Shown one piece after another: positions 7,695 to 15,574 of a DNA stretch of 64,000 bases. A program made the translations under genes and the position numbers. This stretch comes from Bacteroidales bacterium (GTDB taxonomy: Bacteria; Bacteroidota; Bacteroidia; Bacteroidales; JAIOZK01). The notes beneath the pieces were generated by a model, which searched no databases, was not told where the DNA came from, and saw only the letters and a program-made list of their open reading frames with translations. How positions within the stretch are numbered: position 1 is the stretch's first letter; every line of letters starts with the position of its first letter. The stretch covers positions 1 to 64,000 of the forward strand of contig JAIOZK010000012.1 in the NCBI GenBank assembly GCA_021740625.1. The letters run 5' to 3'.

Positions 7695-9329
7695 TTAATT
7701 TCCGAACAAAGAAGTAAATTCGAACTTTTTCCCATCGAACAGACCCTTATCGCTCAGCTTCAAATTGGGAATCACCAGCAGAGCCATAAACGACAAGGTC
7801 ATATAAGGAGCATTCAATTTTGATCCGAGTTCTTTGGCTTTTCTATCCAGATCGTCATATTTTCTGGCAACCTCAAATCCGTCTTTATTCGACATCAATC
7901 CAGCCACGGGAAGCGGAAGCACAAAATGTTTTCCATCATCCGACAATGAAACACCACCTTTCACATCGACCAGCACATTGATAGCTTCCGCGATTTCTTT
8001 GTCGGTAACACCTACGGCAACAATGTTGTGGCTGTCGTGTGCCACAGTGGATGCTATGGCACCACGTTTCAATCCGAAATTCTTCACAAAAGCCACGGCA
8101 GGCTTTGCTTTTTCATACCGATTCTGCACGACGATTTTGAGGATATCCTTTTCAGTATCACTGACAAGGTTGTCATTTTCCACCTTTGGTTTCAGGTCTT
8201 CTTCATTGGTGATCAATTCACCATCGAGGGCTTCCATAACCCTGATGGTATTGCTTTGGGGTGGAACCTTAAGATCAGCAGGAGAAATGATCTCAGCAGC
8301 AAATTTATTGGGAGTAAGTTCCTCAACAGATTGAATCCTTGTTTTTCCGTTTTCAGCAATCTTTTCTCCATTGATCCAGGTTTGTTGTATTACAAAATCT
8401 TTCAGATTGTCTACGATGATGAAATCGGCAGGATCATTTTCGCGCAGCATCCCAACTTCCAGATTGTAGTGTTGAATGGGATTCAGGACCGCGGCCCTCA
8501 GCACATCGAACATATCGAAACCCATTTTGATGGCCCTTTTCACAAGCTGGTTAATATGGCCTTCCACCAGGTCGTTGGGATGTTTGTCATCGCTACAGAA
8601 CATCATGCTTTCCGGGTATTCTTTCAACAGGCCGATCAGTGCATTGAAGTTTTTGGCTGCACTGCCTTCGCGGATGAGGATCTTCATCCCTGCCCTGATC
8701 TTATCCAGGGCTTCCTCTTTTGAAAAGCATTCATGATCGGTCGTTATGCCAGCATTGGCATATTTCCTGGCATCATCGCCTTTTACGCCTGGTGCATGGC
8801 CGTCAATAGGTTTACCATATTTTTTGGCCAAATCCAGCTTCTCCTGAACCAGCTTATCACCAAAAAGAACACCGGGCCAGTTCATCATTTCCGACAAATA
8901 ATTGATCTCATCCTTTTGTAATAGGTGGTCCAGTTCATCCACACCCAGTTCTGCACCGGCGGTTTCAAAAGGAGTCGCCGGGACACAGGATGAAGCACCG
9001 AAGTAAAATTTCATGGGCACTTTCCTTCCGTTTTCGATCATATAATTGATGCCGTCAATCCCAAGCACATTGGCAATCTCGTGGGGATCGCTCACCGTAG
9101 CAACCGTTCCGTGAACACTTGCCAGGCGGGCAAACTCAGAAGGGATCAGCATGGAGCTTTCGATATGTATATGGGCATCGATCAAACCTGGCAGTATGTA
9201 TTGATCATTGTTGTTCTTTTCCCTGCTAACCTGACTGATCTTACCGTCTTTGATCAGCAGACTGCCTTCAAAAATTTCCCTGTTGACAATGTCGACAATC
9301 TTTCCTGATACAGTATGTGAATCTTTCAT
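7695..9329 (-). CDS. ade: adenine deaminase
   Basis: A 544-residue amidohydrolase that would convert adenine to hypoxanthine and ammonia. The metal-binding motif GLIDAHIHIESSM is near residue 50; the GHAPGV and TTDHE motifs supply further metal-site histidines; the C-terminal half carries the SHNIVAVGVTD segment typical of the Ade family. Length is slightly below the 570-590 usual for the enzyme. With AMP nucleosidase encoded about 3 kb away it would complete a route from AMP to hypoxanthine. A minus-strand TAAATTTG -7 box is found at 9355-9362, 26 bases before the start. Gene stands alone; arsR downstream has its own promoter. Confidence 0.92.
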   Translation of the reverse strand: MKDSHTVSGKIVDIVNREIFEGSLLIKDGKISQVSREKNNNDQYILPGLIDAHIHIESSMLIPSEFARLASVHGTVATVSDPHEIANVLGIDGINYMIENGRKVPMKFYFGASSCVPATPFETAGAELGVDELDHLLQKDEINYLSEMMNWPGVLFGDKLVQEKLDLAKKYGKPIDGHAPGVKGDDARKYANAGITTDHECFSKEEALDKIRAGMKILIREGSAAKNFNALIGLLKEYPESMMFCSDDKHPNDLVEGHINQLVKRAIKMGFDMFDVLRAAVLNPIQHYNLEVGMLRENDPADFIIVDNLKDFVIQQTWINGEKIAENGKTRIQSVEELTPNKFAAEIISPADLKVPPQSNTIRVMEALDGELITNEEDLKPKVENDNLVSDTEKDILKIVVQNRYEKAKPAVAFVKNFGLKRGAIASTVAHDSHNIVAVGVTDKEIAEAINVLVDVKGGVSLSDDGKHFVLPLPVAGLMSNKDGFEVARKYDDLDRKAKELGSKLNAPYMTLSFMALLVIPNLKLSDKGLFDGKKFEFTSLFGN

Positions 9330-9418
9330 TTTGATTTTTTTTAATTGAATAAACCAAATTTAATAAATATCAGGAAGAAAGTAAATGTCAAAAAGAAGCT
9401 TTGTTGCAGAAAAAAGAA

Positions 9419-10387
9419 TCAACGATTGTTTTTATATACCGGTATCACTTCTACATTCATGCCTTTGAGTTTTTCTTTTGCTTTTTCAAAATTCTGGGTA
9501 AATCCAAGCAAAAAGCCTCCTCCGCCCGATCCACATAGTTTCAGGTAATAATCTTTGGTTTCCAGACCTTTTTTCCAGATCTCTTTGAATGTATCCGGGA
9601 TCATTGGGCTCAGGTGTTTGTAGAAAAATCCTGAAAGGGATTCGAGATTATTGAAAAACTCAGCCGTATCACCTTTGATGAGTGATTTGATACAGGCTTC
9701 GGTTGTTGGGATCAGGTCTTCCCGGATCATTTTGTAATAGCTTTTTTGTTCACATTTTTCCATGAACAGTTTCACCAGGGGCCCTGTTTTCCCGGGATTG
9801 CCTGTATTGATCAGGAAGATGGCACCATTCTTATCATGTTTGTTCCTGGGAATGCCCACGGTATGAATATCTGATTTCCCTTTTATGAGCAAAGGATAAC
9901 GCATGTAACAATTCAACGGATCAAGCCCGGAACTGACCCCGTGAAAATAAGACTCAAGCTGTGCGAACAGTTCTTTCAGGCGGAAAAACTCCTTGTTCTT
10001 CAAATGCCTGTCGTTGGGGATTTTGTCTATGGCATAGCGGTCGTAAATGGCAGCTACCAGTGCTCCGGAACTTCCAAGACCAAAACCCTGGGGTATTGTG
10101 GATTCGAAATACATGCCATTGTTCAGATCCCTTCTGAAAGTTTCAAGGTCAAAATCAACCTTGAGTTCACCTTGTTTGTATAAATTGCTGATATGCTGGT
10201 AGAATTCTTTCAGCATTTCGTTTGACTGGTTGGCAAAGTCGAGATCGGTATATTTATCATCATTGATAAAACTCAGTTCTCCCTTAAAATGAGCATAGGG
10301 GATGGAAAGGCCCATAGAATCACAGATAACGCTATATTCGCCAAAAAGCAAAATTTTCGAATAAAATATTTCAGCTTTAGGTTTCAT
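9419..10387 (-). CDS. mvk: mevalonate kinase
   Basis: A 322-residue GHMP kinase and last gene of the mevalonate operon. Motif 1 is KILLFGEYSV near residue 11, the ATP-binding motif 2 is PQGFGLGSSGAL (about 99-110), and motif 3 is LCGSGGGGFLLGF near the C-terminus. It should phosphorylate mevalonate at C5. It begins 1 nt after the decarboxylase stop codon. Assignment to mevalonate kinase rather than phosphomevalonate kinase rests on the GEYSVI start and on operon context; substrate specificity is inferred. Confidence 0.83.
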   Translation of the reverse strand: MKPKAEIFYSKILLFGEYSVICDSMGLSIPYAHFKGELSFINDDKYTDLDFANQSNEMLKEFYQHISNLYKQGELKVDFDLETFRRDLNNGMYFESTIPQGFGLGSSGALVAAIYDRYAIDKIPNDRHLKNKEFFRLKELFAQLESYFHGVSSGLDPLNCYMRYPLLIKGKSDIHTVGIPRNKHDKNGAIFLINTGNPGKTGPLVKLFMEKCEQKSYYKMIREDLIPTTEACIKSLIKGDTAEFFNNLESLSGFFYKHLSPMIPDTFKEIWKKGLETKDYYLKLCGSGGGGFLLGFTQNFEKAKEKLKGMNVEVIPVYKNNR

Positions 10388-10388
10388 T

Positions 10389-11474
10389 TTATTTCAATTT
10401 TTCGGGGCCTTTACCCATTCCGTCATCGATCCATTGTTTCGCGTCGCAATATACTAATAATTCACTTTGTATAAAATCCTTCACCCTACTTTCAAAATCT
10501 TCAGGATAAACGACATGAATGTTTGGGCCTGCATCGATCGTAAAACAAACCGGAACAGCATATTGTTTACGGAAGCTCCTGATTTTTTCCATGATTATCA
10601 GTGATTCAGGTTTCAGAAGTATATAAGATGGATTTGATGTCATCATCATGGCATGCAGGCTCATGGCTTCGTTTTCGGTAATATCAATGAATTTTCCCCG
10701 ATCACCATTTTTGAGCGCATGAACCAGCTCACCCAGGTTTTTCTGGGCCTGCCGGAACCGGGTCTGTGCAAATGTATGTCCTTGCATCAATGCATGTCCG
10801 GCAGTGCTTTTCACATCTTTTTCACTTCGGCTCACGATCAGTATGGAATCTTTCTGGCTTACAAAATCTCTGTGTATATAATCCTGATTAAGCTGAACAG
10901 CATATTGATCTGAAGAATAAGCAATGGCCTCGTGTTTTCCCCAAACGGTAAAACCCGGATAAACCGAACGGGATGCGCTGCCCGATCCCAGCCGCGCCAG
11001 TTCGGAAGCCTCCCTGTAAAAGTTTTCATCATAAACTTCCTTTCCTGTAAGGATAGTGTCAATATCTTTCAATGCAAGGGCCAACGCCCCAAATGCAGAA
11101 GCCGAGGATGCGATTCCACTGGAGTGCGGGAAACTGTTCCGGCTGGAGATTCGCAAATGCATCCCATTCAAAACAGGTATCCTGTCTTTGATCGATTGAA
11201 TATAATTGAAGATTCGCCTGGCAAATGCCTCATTCTTTTTGCCTTCAAAGAGAAAATCAACTGAGATCCCTGCAGTTTTATCCTTTTTTTCATAATCAAT
11301 GCTCGTGATGGTATGTGCAGCAGTCAAGGAAAAGCTCAGGGATGCATTGGATGGCAATTGTTTACCCTGCTTGCCCCAATACTTTACCAGGGCAATGTTT
11401 GAAGGACATTTCCATTGCAGATTCCCTTTTTCAATTTGATTTTTTTGAAGCATAGCTTTATGATATTGGGTCAA
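10389..11474 (-). CDS. mvaD: diphosphomevalonate decarboxylase
   Basis: A 361-residue GHMP-superfamily enzyme that decarboxylates mevalonate 5-diphosphate to isopentenyl diphosphate. Family motifs are intact: KYWGKQGKQLPSNASLSFSL near the N-terminus, PHSSGIASSASAFGAL for ATP binding, RLGSGSASRSVYPGF in the middle, and FTIDAGPNIHV, whose Asp is the catalytic residue in known decarboxylases. Its start overlaps the preceding GHMP kinase gene by 4 nt (ATGA), a sign of translational coupling. With intact Asp and Lys positions it looks like a true decarboxylase rather than one of the mevalonate 3-kinase homologues. Confidence 0.9.
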   Translation of the reverse strand: MTQYHKAMLQKNQIEKGNLQWKCPSNIALVKYWGKQGKQLPSNASLSFSLTAAHTITSIDYEKKDKTAGISVDFLFEGKKNEAFARRIFNYIQSIKDRIPVLNGMHLRISSRNSFPHSSGIASSASAFGALALALKDIDTILTGKEVYDENFYREASELARLGSGSASRSVYPGFTVWGKHEAIAYSSDQYAVQLNQDYIHRDFVSQKDSILIVSRSEKDVKSTAGHALMQGHTFAQTRFRQAQKNLGELVHALKNGDRGKFIDITENEAMSLHAMMMTSNPSYILLKPESLIIMEKIRSFRKQYAVPVCFTIDAGPNIHVVYPEDFESRVKDFIQSELLVYCDAKQWIDDGMGKGPEKLK

Positions 11475-12397
11475 GCAGTTTTGAAAATCTCTTCAAACCC
11501 GAAAACGACATCCAGTGATTTTTGCTGCAAGTATTCCAGTAGCTGTTCTTTTGTTCCTTCAAAGCTAAACATCAGAAAGTCCCCTCCCCAGGCTCCCAGC
11601 GATTTCACTTCTCCTGGAAAGTCAGGAAATTTCAATTCCTTCACAGGTTTTTGCTCAATAAGTCTTGCTATCAAATCCTCATGTTCCCTGATCAGATGGT
11701 TGAAATCCCCGAGCGAACCGCTCCGGATCATTTTGTCCGTTATTGCATTTACCTGATGCACCATACTTCCAATCTGCTTTTTTTTCTTTTTCAGGAAATC
11801 AGCAATACTGACAGCGCTGTCCTTTTTCTCACCCGAGTAAACAAAAAACAAATTTTCGGTGAAAGGCGGATGAAAATCCACTTCCCTGATCTCCGGTTTC
11901 TGATCACTTACCGAATAAACCAGAGCTTTGTCAGCGCGGGCACAGGCAATATCATAGCCCGATCCCTCCGATACTTTAAAATGAAGTTTGAAAGGATCAA
12001 CCTCCGCCCAGTATGCTATATTTGAAATCAGTGAAGAGCTGCTCCCCAGCCCCCAGCGAATATCGAAGTCAAGCTTCGCATGTGCCTGGTATTTTTTTTC
12101 ATAATCGAGAAATCCGGGATTCAGGCCAGCAGTTGTAATCAGAAGTTCTGAAAGTTTGTTGGCAAGGGCAATTTGATTAGAACTTAATACCTGAAGATCG
12201 GGTAGTGAGAACTCCGCCTCCACCCAGAATTTATCGCGGATGTAGGATCGCCAATGCAAGCCAGGCTCTTCAGCATCAAACTTTTCTACTCTGAGGGATT
12301 GTCCGAATTTGCAAGGCATAGCCAGGGAATGAGCACCTTGGAGAACAAGGTATTCGCCACTGAGCATGAGCTTGCCGCTGGAATAAAATTCAGACAA
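11471..12397 (-). CDS. GYDIA-family GHMP kinase, probable phosphomevalonate kinase role
   Basis: A 308-residue GHMP kinase carrying the sequence GYDIA at 147-151 that names a Bacteroidota-specific family. GKLMLSGEYLVLQGA (8-22) is motif 1, WGLGSSSSL (115-123) the ATP-binding loop, and GAWGGDFLMFSF near the C-terminus motif 3. It sits between HMG-CoA reductase (11-nt gap) and the decarboxylase (4-nt overlap). The operon otherwise lacks a phosphomevalonate kinase, so this is the natural candidate; the alternative is a different mevalonate-derived substrate. The function is inferred from position only. Confidence 0.8.
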   Translation of the reverse strand: MSEFYSSGKLMLSGEYLVLQGAHSLAMPCKFGQSLRVEKFDAEEPGLHWRSYIRDKFWVEAEFSLPDLQVLSSNQIALANKLSELLITTAGLNPGFLDYEKKYQAHAKLDFDIRWGLGSSSSLISNIAYWAEVDPFKLHFKVSEGSGYDIACARADKALVYSVSDQKPEIREVDFHPPFTENLFFVYSGEKKDSAVSIADFLKKKKKQIGSMVHQVNAITDKMIRSGSLGDFNHLIREHEDLIARLIEQKPVKELKFPDFPGEVKSLGAWGGDFLMFSFEGTKEQLLEYLQQKSLDVVFGFEEIFKTA

Positions 12398-12408
12398 TAT
12401 ATTTCGCT

Positions 12409-13758
12409 TTAGTTTCTGAAGTTCGCCAGAAATTCGGCCACGCGGGCAAAAGAAACCTTTCGGTCACTGAAATACTCTACTGCTTTTTCTTTTTCCTGTT
12501 CGGTGGCTTCGAAATGGTTCAGGATGTTCAGGAGGTGCATTTTCATGTGCCCATGCTGTATGCCTTTTGTTATCAGCGATTTCAACGCACCAAAATTGTT
12601 GGCCAGTCCCACAGTTGCCGCAATCAGCATCAGCTCTTTTGCGTCGGGATTGCCCAGCATTTCGAGCGAGAGTTTTGCCATGGGATGCAAAGTTGTCAGT
12701 CCGCCGACAGTTCCCAGTGCCATGGGGATGGTCAGGGAATAACGGAACTTACCATTTTCAATGCTGATATCCGTGAGGCTGGTATATTTCCCATTCCTGG
12801 AAGCGTAGGTATGCCCGCAGGCTTCTACTGCCCGGAAATCATTTCCGGTAGCCAGCACAATGGCATCAATACCATTGAAGATTCCTTTGTTGTGCGTGGT
12901 TGCGCGATGCACATCCACCTGGGCGATCCTGGCGGCTTTTTCAAATTTCCAGGCAAACTGCTCAGGTGTGAGGTTTTCATCACAATTGGTAAGCTCTTCA
13001 ATATCACATTCCACCCAGGTTTTCACCAGGCATTCGGGTGTGTAATTCGACAGTATGGACATGATCACCTGGACTTCCTTTTCCTCCGAAGTAAATCCTT
13101 CCTCTTTCAGCAGGAAATCTTTAAGGATCTCTGCAAACTCTTCCAGGCAGGAGTTGATAAAATTGGCTCCCATGGAATCAACGGTTTCGAAGGTTGCTTT
13201 GAGCTGATAATAATTCTCGATCTCGTTGCTCATATCCACCAGTTCAATATCTTTGATCCCGCCACCCCGGCTGACCATGTTCACCGTGATGTGATCGGTT
13301 TCCCTGATTAGGCGTTCTTTCAGCTTTGGCATTGCTGAATGAAGTTTATCGACATCGCCTTTCCAGATAAAATGCACCTGCCCAACCTTGGTGGTGGAAA
13401 TGATCTCAGCATGAAATCCACCTTTATCCGACCAGAATTTTGCACTGCTGCTGGCGGCTGCCACCACAGAACTTTCTTCGATCACCATGGGCACCGTATA
13501 GGTTTTTCCATTGATGATCATGTTCGGAGCCACTCCGAAAGGAAAATAAAAGTTCGACAGTGTATTTTCACTGAACTCATCCAGTCGTTGCTGAATTTTC
13601 GGATCATCATGCCAGAAACTTTCCAGTATTTCCTCTACTTTGGCAGGATCAGCAAACTGATCCGCCACCTTTTCAATCTTTTCTTCCTTGCTGAGTTTTG
13701 AAAATCCCTTGATGACTCCGTTCTTATTTCGTGTGTCTGCCGCTGATTTAGAGATCAT
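12409..13758 (-). CDS. mvaA: hydroxymethylglutaryl-CoA reductase, class II
   Basis: A class II HMG-CoA reductase of 449 residues, first gene of the mevalonate operon. Catalytic residues can be matched to the family: Glu64 in SENTLS, Lys291 in HNKGIFNG, Asp307 in TGNDFRA and His404 in GHMKMH; the substrate loop VDSMGAN is also present. The enzyme reduces HMG-CoA to mevalonate (in this orientation biosynthetic). The open frame extends 17 codons upstream to 13809, but a TATCTTTG -7 box lies inside that extension (13799-13806), so the internal ATG at 13758 is preferred. HMG-CoA synthase is not in the window. Confidence 0.9.
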   Translation of the reverse strand: MISKSAADTRNKNGVIKGFSKLSKEEKIEKVADQFADPAKVEEILESFWHDDPKIQQRLDEFSENTLSNFYFPFGVAPNMIINGKTYTVPMVIEESSVVAAASSSAKFWSDKGGFHAEIISTTKVGQVHFIWKGDVDKLHSAMPKLKERLIRETDHITVNMVSRGGGIKDIELVDMSNEIENYYQLKATFETVDSMGANFINSCLEEFAEILKDFLLKEEGFTSEEKEVQVIMSILSNYTPECLVKTWVECDIEELTNCDENLTPEQFAWKFEKAARIAQVDVHRATTHNKGIFNGIDAIVLATGNDFRAVEACGHTYASRNGKYTSLTDISIENGKFRYSLTIPMALGTVGGLTTLHPMAKLSLEMLGNPDAKELMLIAATVGLANNFGALKSLITKGIQHGHMKMHLLNILNHFEATEQEKEKAVEYFSDRKVSFARVAEFLANFRN

Positions 13759-13798
13759 TGTTGGTGCAGATTCGTTCCCGTTCTTGTTTTTGTCGCTG

Positions 13799-13806
13799 CA
13801 AAGATA
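13799..13806 (-). promoter_or_regulatory. -7 promoter box of the mevalonate operon
   Basis: Minus strand reads TATCTTTG, a perfect TAnnTTTG match. It lies within the longest open frame of the HMG-CoA reductase gene and therefore argues for translation from the ATG at 13758 with a leader of about 35 nt. No clear TTG-type -33 box at the usual spacing. Confidence 0.5.
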
Positions 13807-13919
13807 CATTTTCTTGATCGTTAAATAAAAATTTATAATAATTAATTAGGCACTTGATTACCTGAACAGAATAATAGATTAAATGTTCAAACTGACATCT
13901 TTACTTAAAAATAAAATCA

Positions 13920-14369
13920 TCATAATTCACTGAAAGCAGGCACTTCCTGCAAATACCTGTAAACATTCTTTTCATAATCGATGCGGCAGCAATAATGTTT
14001 CATACCATTGGTCGTGATGAGGTATTTAACTTTCATGATGCTGTTGTAACGGATCAACTGATCGAAGGTATCCTGGGAAATTTTTACTGCGGGCGCTTTG
14101 CATTCAACGGCCAGAACCGGCTTCATATCATTTTTGAAAACAACAATATCCGGACGCCTTTTTTGCCGGTCGATGATGATTTCCTTTTCAATGGCCATCA
14201 GGCTCTGGGGGTAGTTTTTTTCCTGCAGAAGATATGCTATGAAATTCTGCCGCACCCATTCTTCCGGCGTGAGGCGGATGTACTTTTTTCTGATGATATC
14301 CAAGATCTCCTCTTTTCCGTCTTTTTCTCGGATCATGAGGTCAAATTCAGGCAAATTGAGTTTTTGCAT
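13920..14369 (-). CDS. HsdR_N-like PD-(D/E)XK nuclease-domain protein
   Basis: A 149-residue protein resembling the isolated N-terminal nuclease domain of type I restriction HsdR subunits. The catalytic core is visible as RRPDIVVFKNDMKPVLAVECKAP near 73-95 (Asp, then Glu-Cys-Lys). It has no helicase part, and no HsdM, HsdS or methyltransferase gene lies nearby, so it is not a restriction system by itself. Such stand-alone proteins are common in Bacteroidota and annotated only by this domain. It starts 24 nt after rfbB on the same strand. A DNA repair or processing role is possible but unproven. Confidence 0.78.
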   Translation of the reverse strand: MQKLNLPEFDLMIREKDGKEEILDIIRKKYIRLTPEEWVRQNFIAYLLQEKNYPQSLMAIEKEIIIDRQKRRPDIVVFKNDMKPVLAVECKAPAVKISQDTFDQLIRYNSIMKVKYLITTNGMKHYCCRIDYEKNVYRYLQEVPAFSEL

Positions 14370-14393
14370 GGAAATACGCCTGCCAGAGGTCTT

Positions 14394-15449
14394 TTATCTT
14401 TTTTCGTATTGTTCCTCGTAATACTTCAAATAATCACCCGAGGTGACATTTTTCAGCCAATCTTCATTTTCCAGGTACCAGTCGATGGTTCTTTCCAGTC
14501 CTTCCTCAAACTGCAGGGAAGGCATCCAGCCCAGTTCTTTTTGCAGCTTGGAAGAATCGATGGCATAACGAAGGTCATGCCCGGCACGGTCTTTCACGAA
14601 GGTGATCAGCTTTTCTGAAGAACCTTCTTCCCTGCCGAGTTTTTTATTCATGATTTTGCAAAGCAAACGGATCAGGTCGATGTTGGTCCATTCGTTATTG
14701 CCACCAATGTTGTAGGTTTCTGCATTTCTTCCCTCGTGATAGATCAGATCGATGGCCGCAGCATGGTCTTCCACCCAGAGCCAGTCGCGCACATTCTCTC
14801 CTTTTCCGTATACCGGAAGGGCCTTGTTGTTTTTGATATTATGAATAAAAAGGGGCAGGAGTTTTTCCGGGAACTGATAAGGACCGTAATTGTTCGAGCA
14901 ATTGGAGATCACATAGGGCAAACCGAATGTATGCCCGTATGCCCGTACCAGGTGATCGGAACTTGCTTTGGATGCCGAATAAGGGCTTTTGGGATCATAA
15001 GGGGTGCTTTCCGTAAAATAACCCGTTTCACCCAGGGAACCGTAAACCTCATCCGTGGAGACATGGTAAAACCTTTTGCCTTCTGCATTGTCTTTCCAGA
15101 TCAGCTTTGCGGCATTCAAAAGATTGGTGGTACCAACAATATTGGTATAGATGAATTCATTGGGGTTGGCAATGGAGCGGTCAACATGGGATTCGGCCGC
15201 CAGGTGGATCACGCCATCGAATTGGTACTTTTTAAAAAGCTCGATGATAAAATCCCCGTCAACGATATCCCCTTTTACAAATTCGAAATTGGGTTTGTCT
15301 TCCAGATCTTTCAGGTTCTCAAGATTCCCTGCATAGGTAAGCTTATCCAGGTTGACGATCCGGTATTCCGGATATTTGTTGACAAACAGGCGAACAAGAT
15401 GGGAACCGATAAAACCGGCGCCTCCGGTAATGCAAATGCTTTTCTTCAT
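14394..15449 (-). CDS. rfbB: dTDP-glucose 4,6-dehydratase
   Basis: A 351-residue extended SDR enzyme. The NAD-binding GGAGFIGSHLV motif starts at residue 9, the catalytic Tyr-Lys pair is in YSASKASSD near 157-165, and STDEVYG and the C-terminal GHDLRYAID segment are hallmarks of RfbB/RmlB. It converts dTDP-glucose to dTDP-4-keto-6-deoxyglucose for rhamnose and related surface sugars. rfbA, rfbC and rfbD are not in the window. A minus-strand TACTTTTG -7 box is at 15474-15481. The HsdR_N gene follows after 24 nt. Confidence 0.93.
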   Translation of the reverse strand: MKKSICITGGAGFIGSHLVRLFVNKYPEYRIVNLDKLTYAGNLENLKDLEDKPNFEFVKGDIVDGDFIIELFKKYQFDGVIHLAAESHVDRSIANPNEFIYTNIVGTTNLLNAAKLIWKDNAEGKRFYHVSTDEVYGSLGETGYFTESTPYDPKSPYSASKASSDHLVRAYGHTFGLPYVISNCSNNYGPYQFPEKLLPLFIHNIKNNKALPVYGKGENVRDWLWVEDHAAAIDLIYHEGRNAETYNIGGNNEWTNIDLIRLLCKIMNKKLGREEGSSEKLITFVKDRAGHDLRYAIDSSKLQKELGWMPSLQFEEGLERTIDWYLENEDWLKNVTSGDYLKYYEEQYEKR

Positions 15450-15515
15450 AAATATATACGTAAATGTTTATTGCAAAAGTAGCATATATAAATTAAGTTT
15501 TGCTTTTGGCTTGAT

Positions 15516-15564
15516 TTGAAAATTGAAAATTGAAAATCGGCCATCGACAATCGAAAATCAATTC
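15516..15564. repeat. heptanucleotide tandem array, 7 degenerate units
   Basis: Seven consecutive 7-nt units fit the degenerate consensus TYGAAAA on the plus strand: the first three are identical (TTGAAAA) and the next four drift (TCGACAA, TCGAAAA and so on), keeping T first. The array lies in the 125-nt gap between rfbB and the T9SS protein gene, ending 10 nt from the latter's stop codon. Confidence 0.6.
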
Positions 15565-15574
15565 ATAACCTTCC

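Noticed and set aside
13759-13809. 17-codon N-terminal extension of HMG-CoA reductase
   Set aside because: A TATCTTTG -7 box lies inside it and the residues do not match the family.
13920-14369. Restriction-modification system
   Set aside because: Only an HsdR_N nuclease domain is present; no methyltransferase, specificity or helicase gene nearby.
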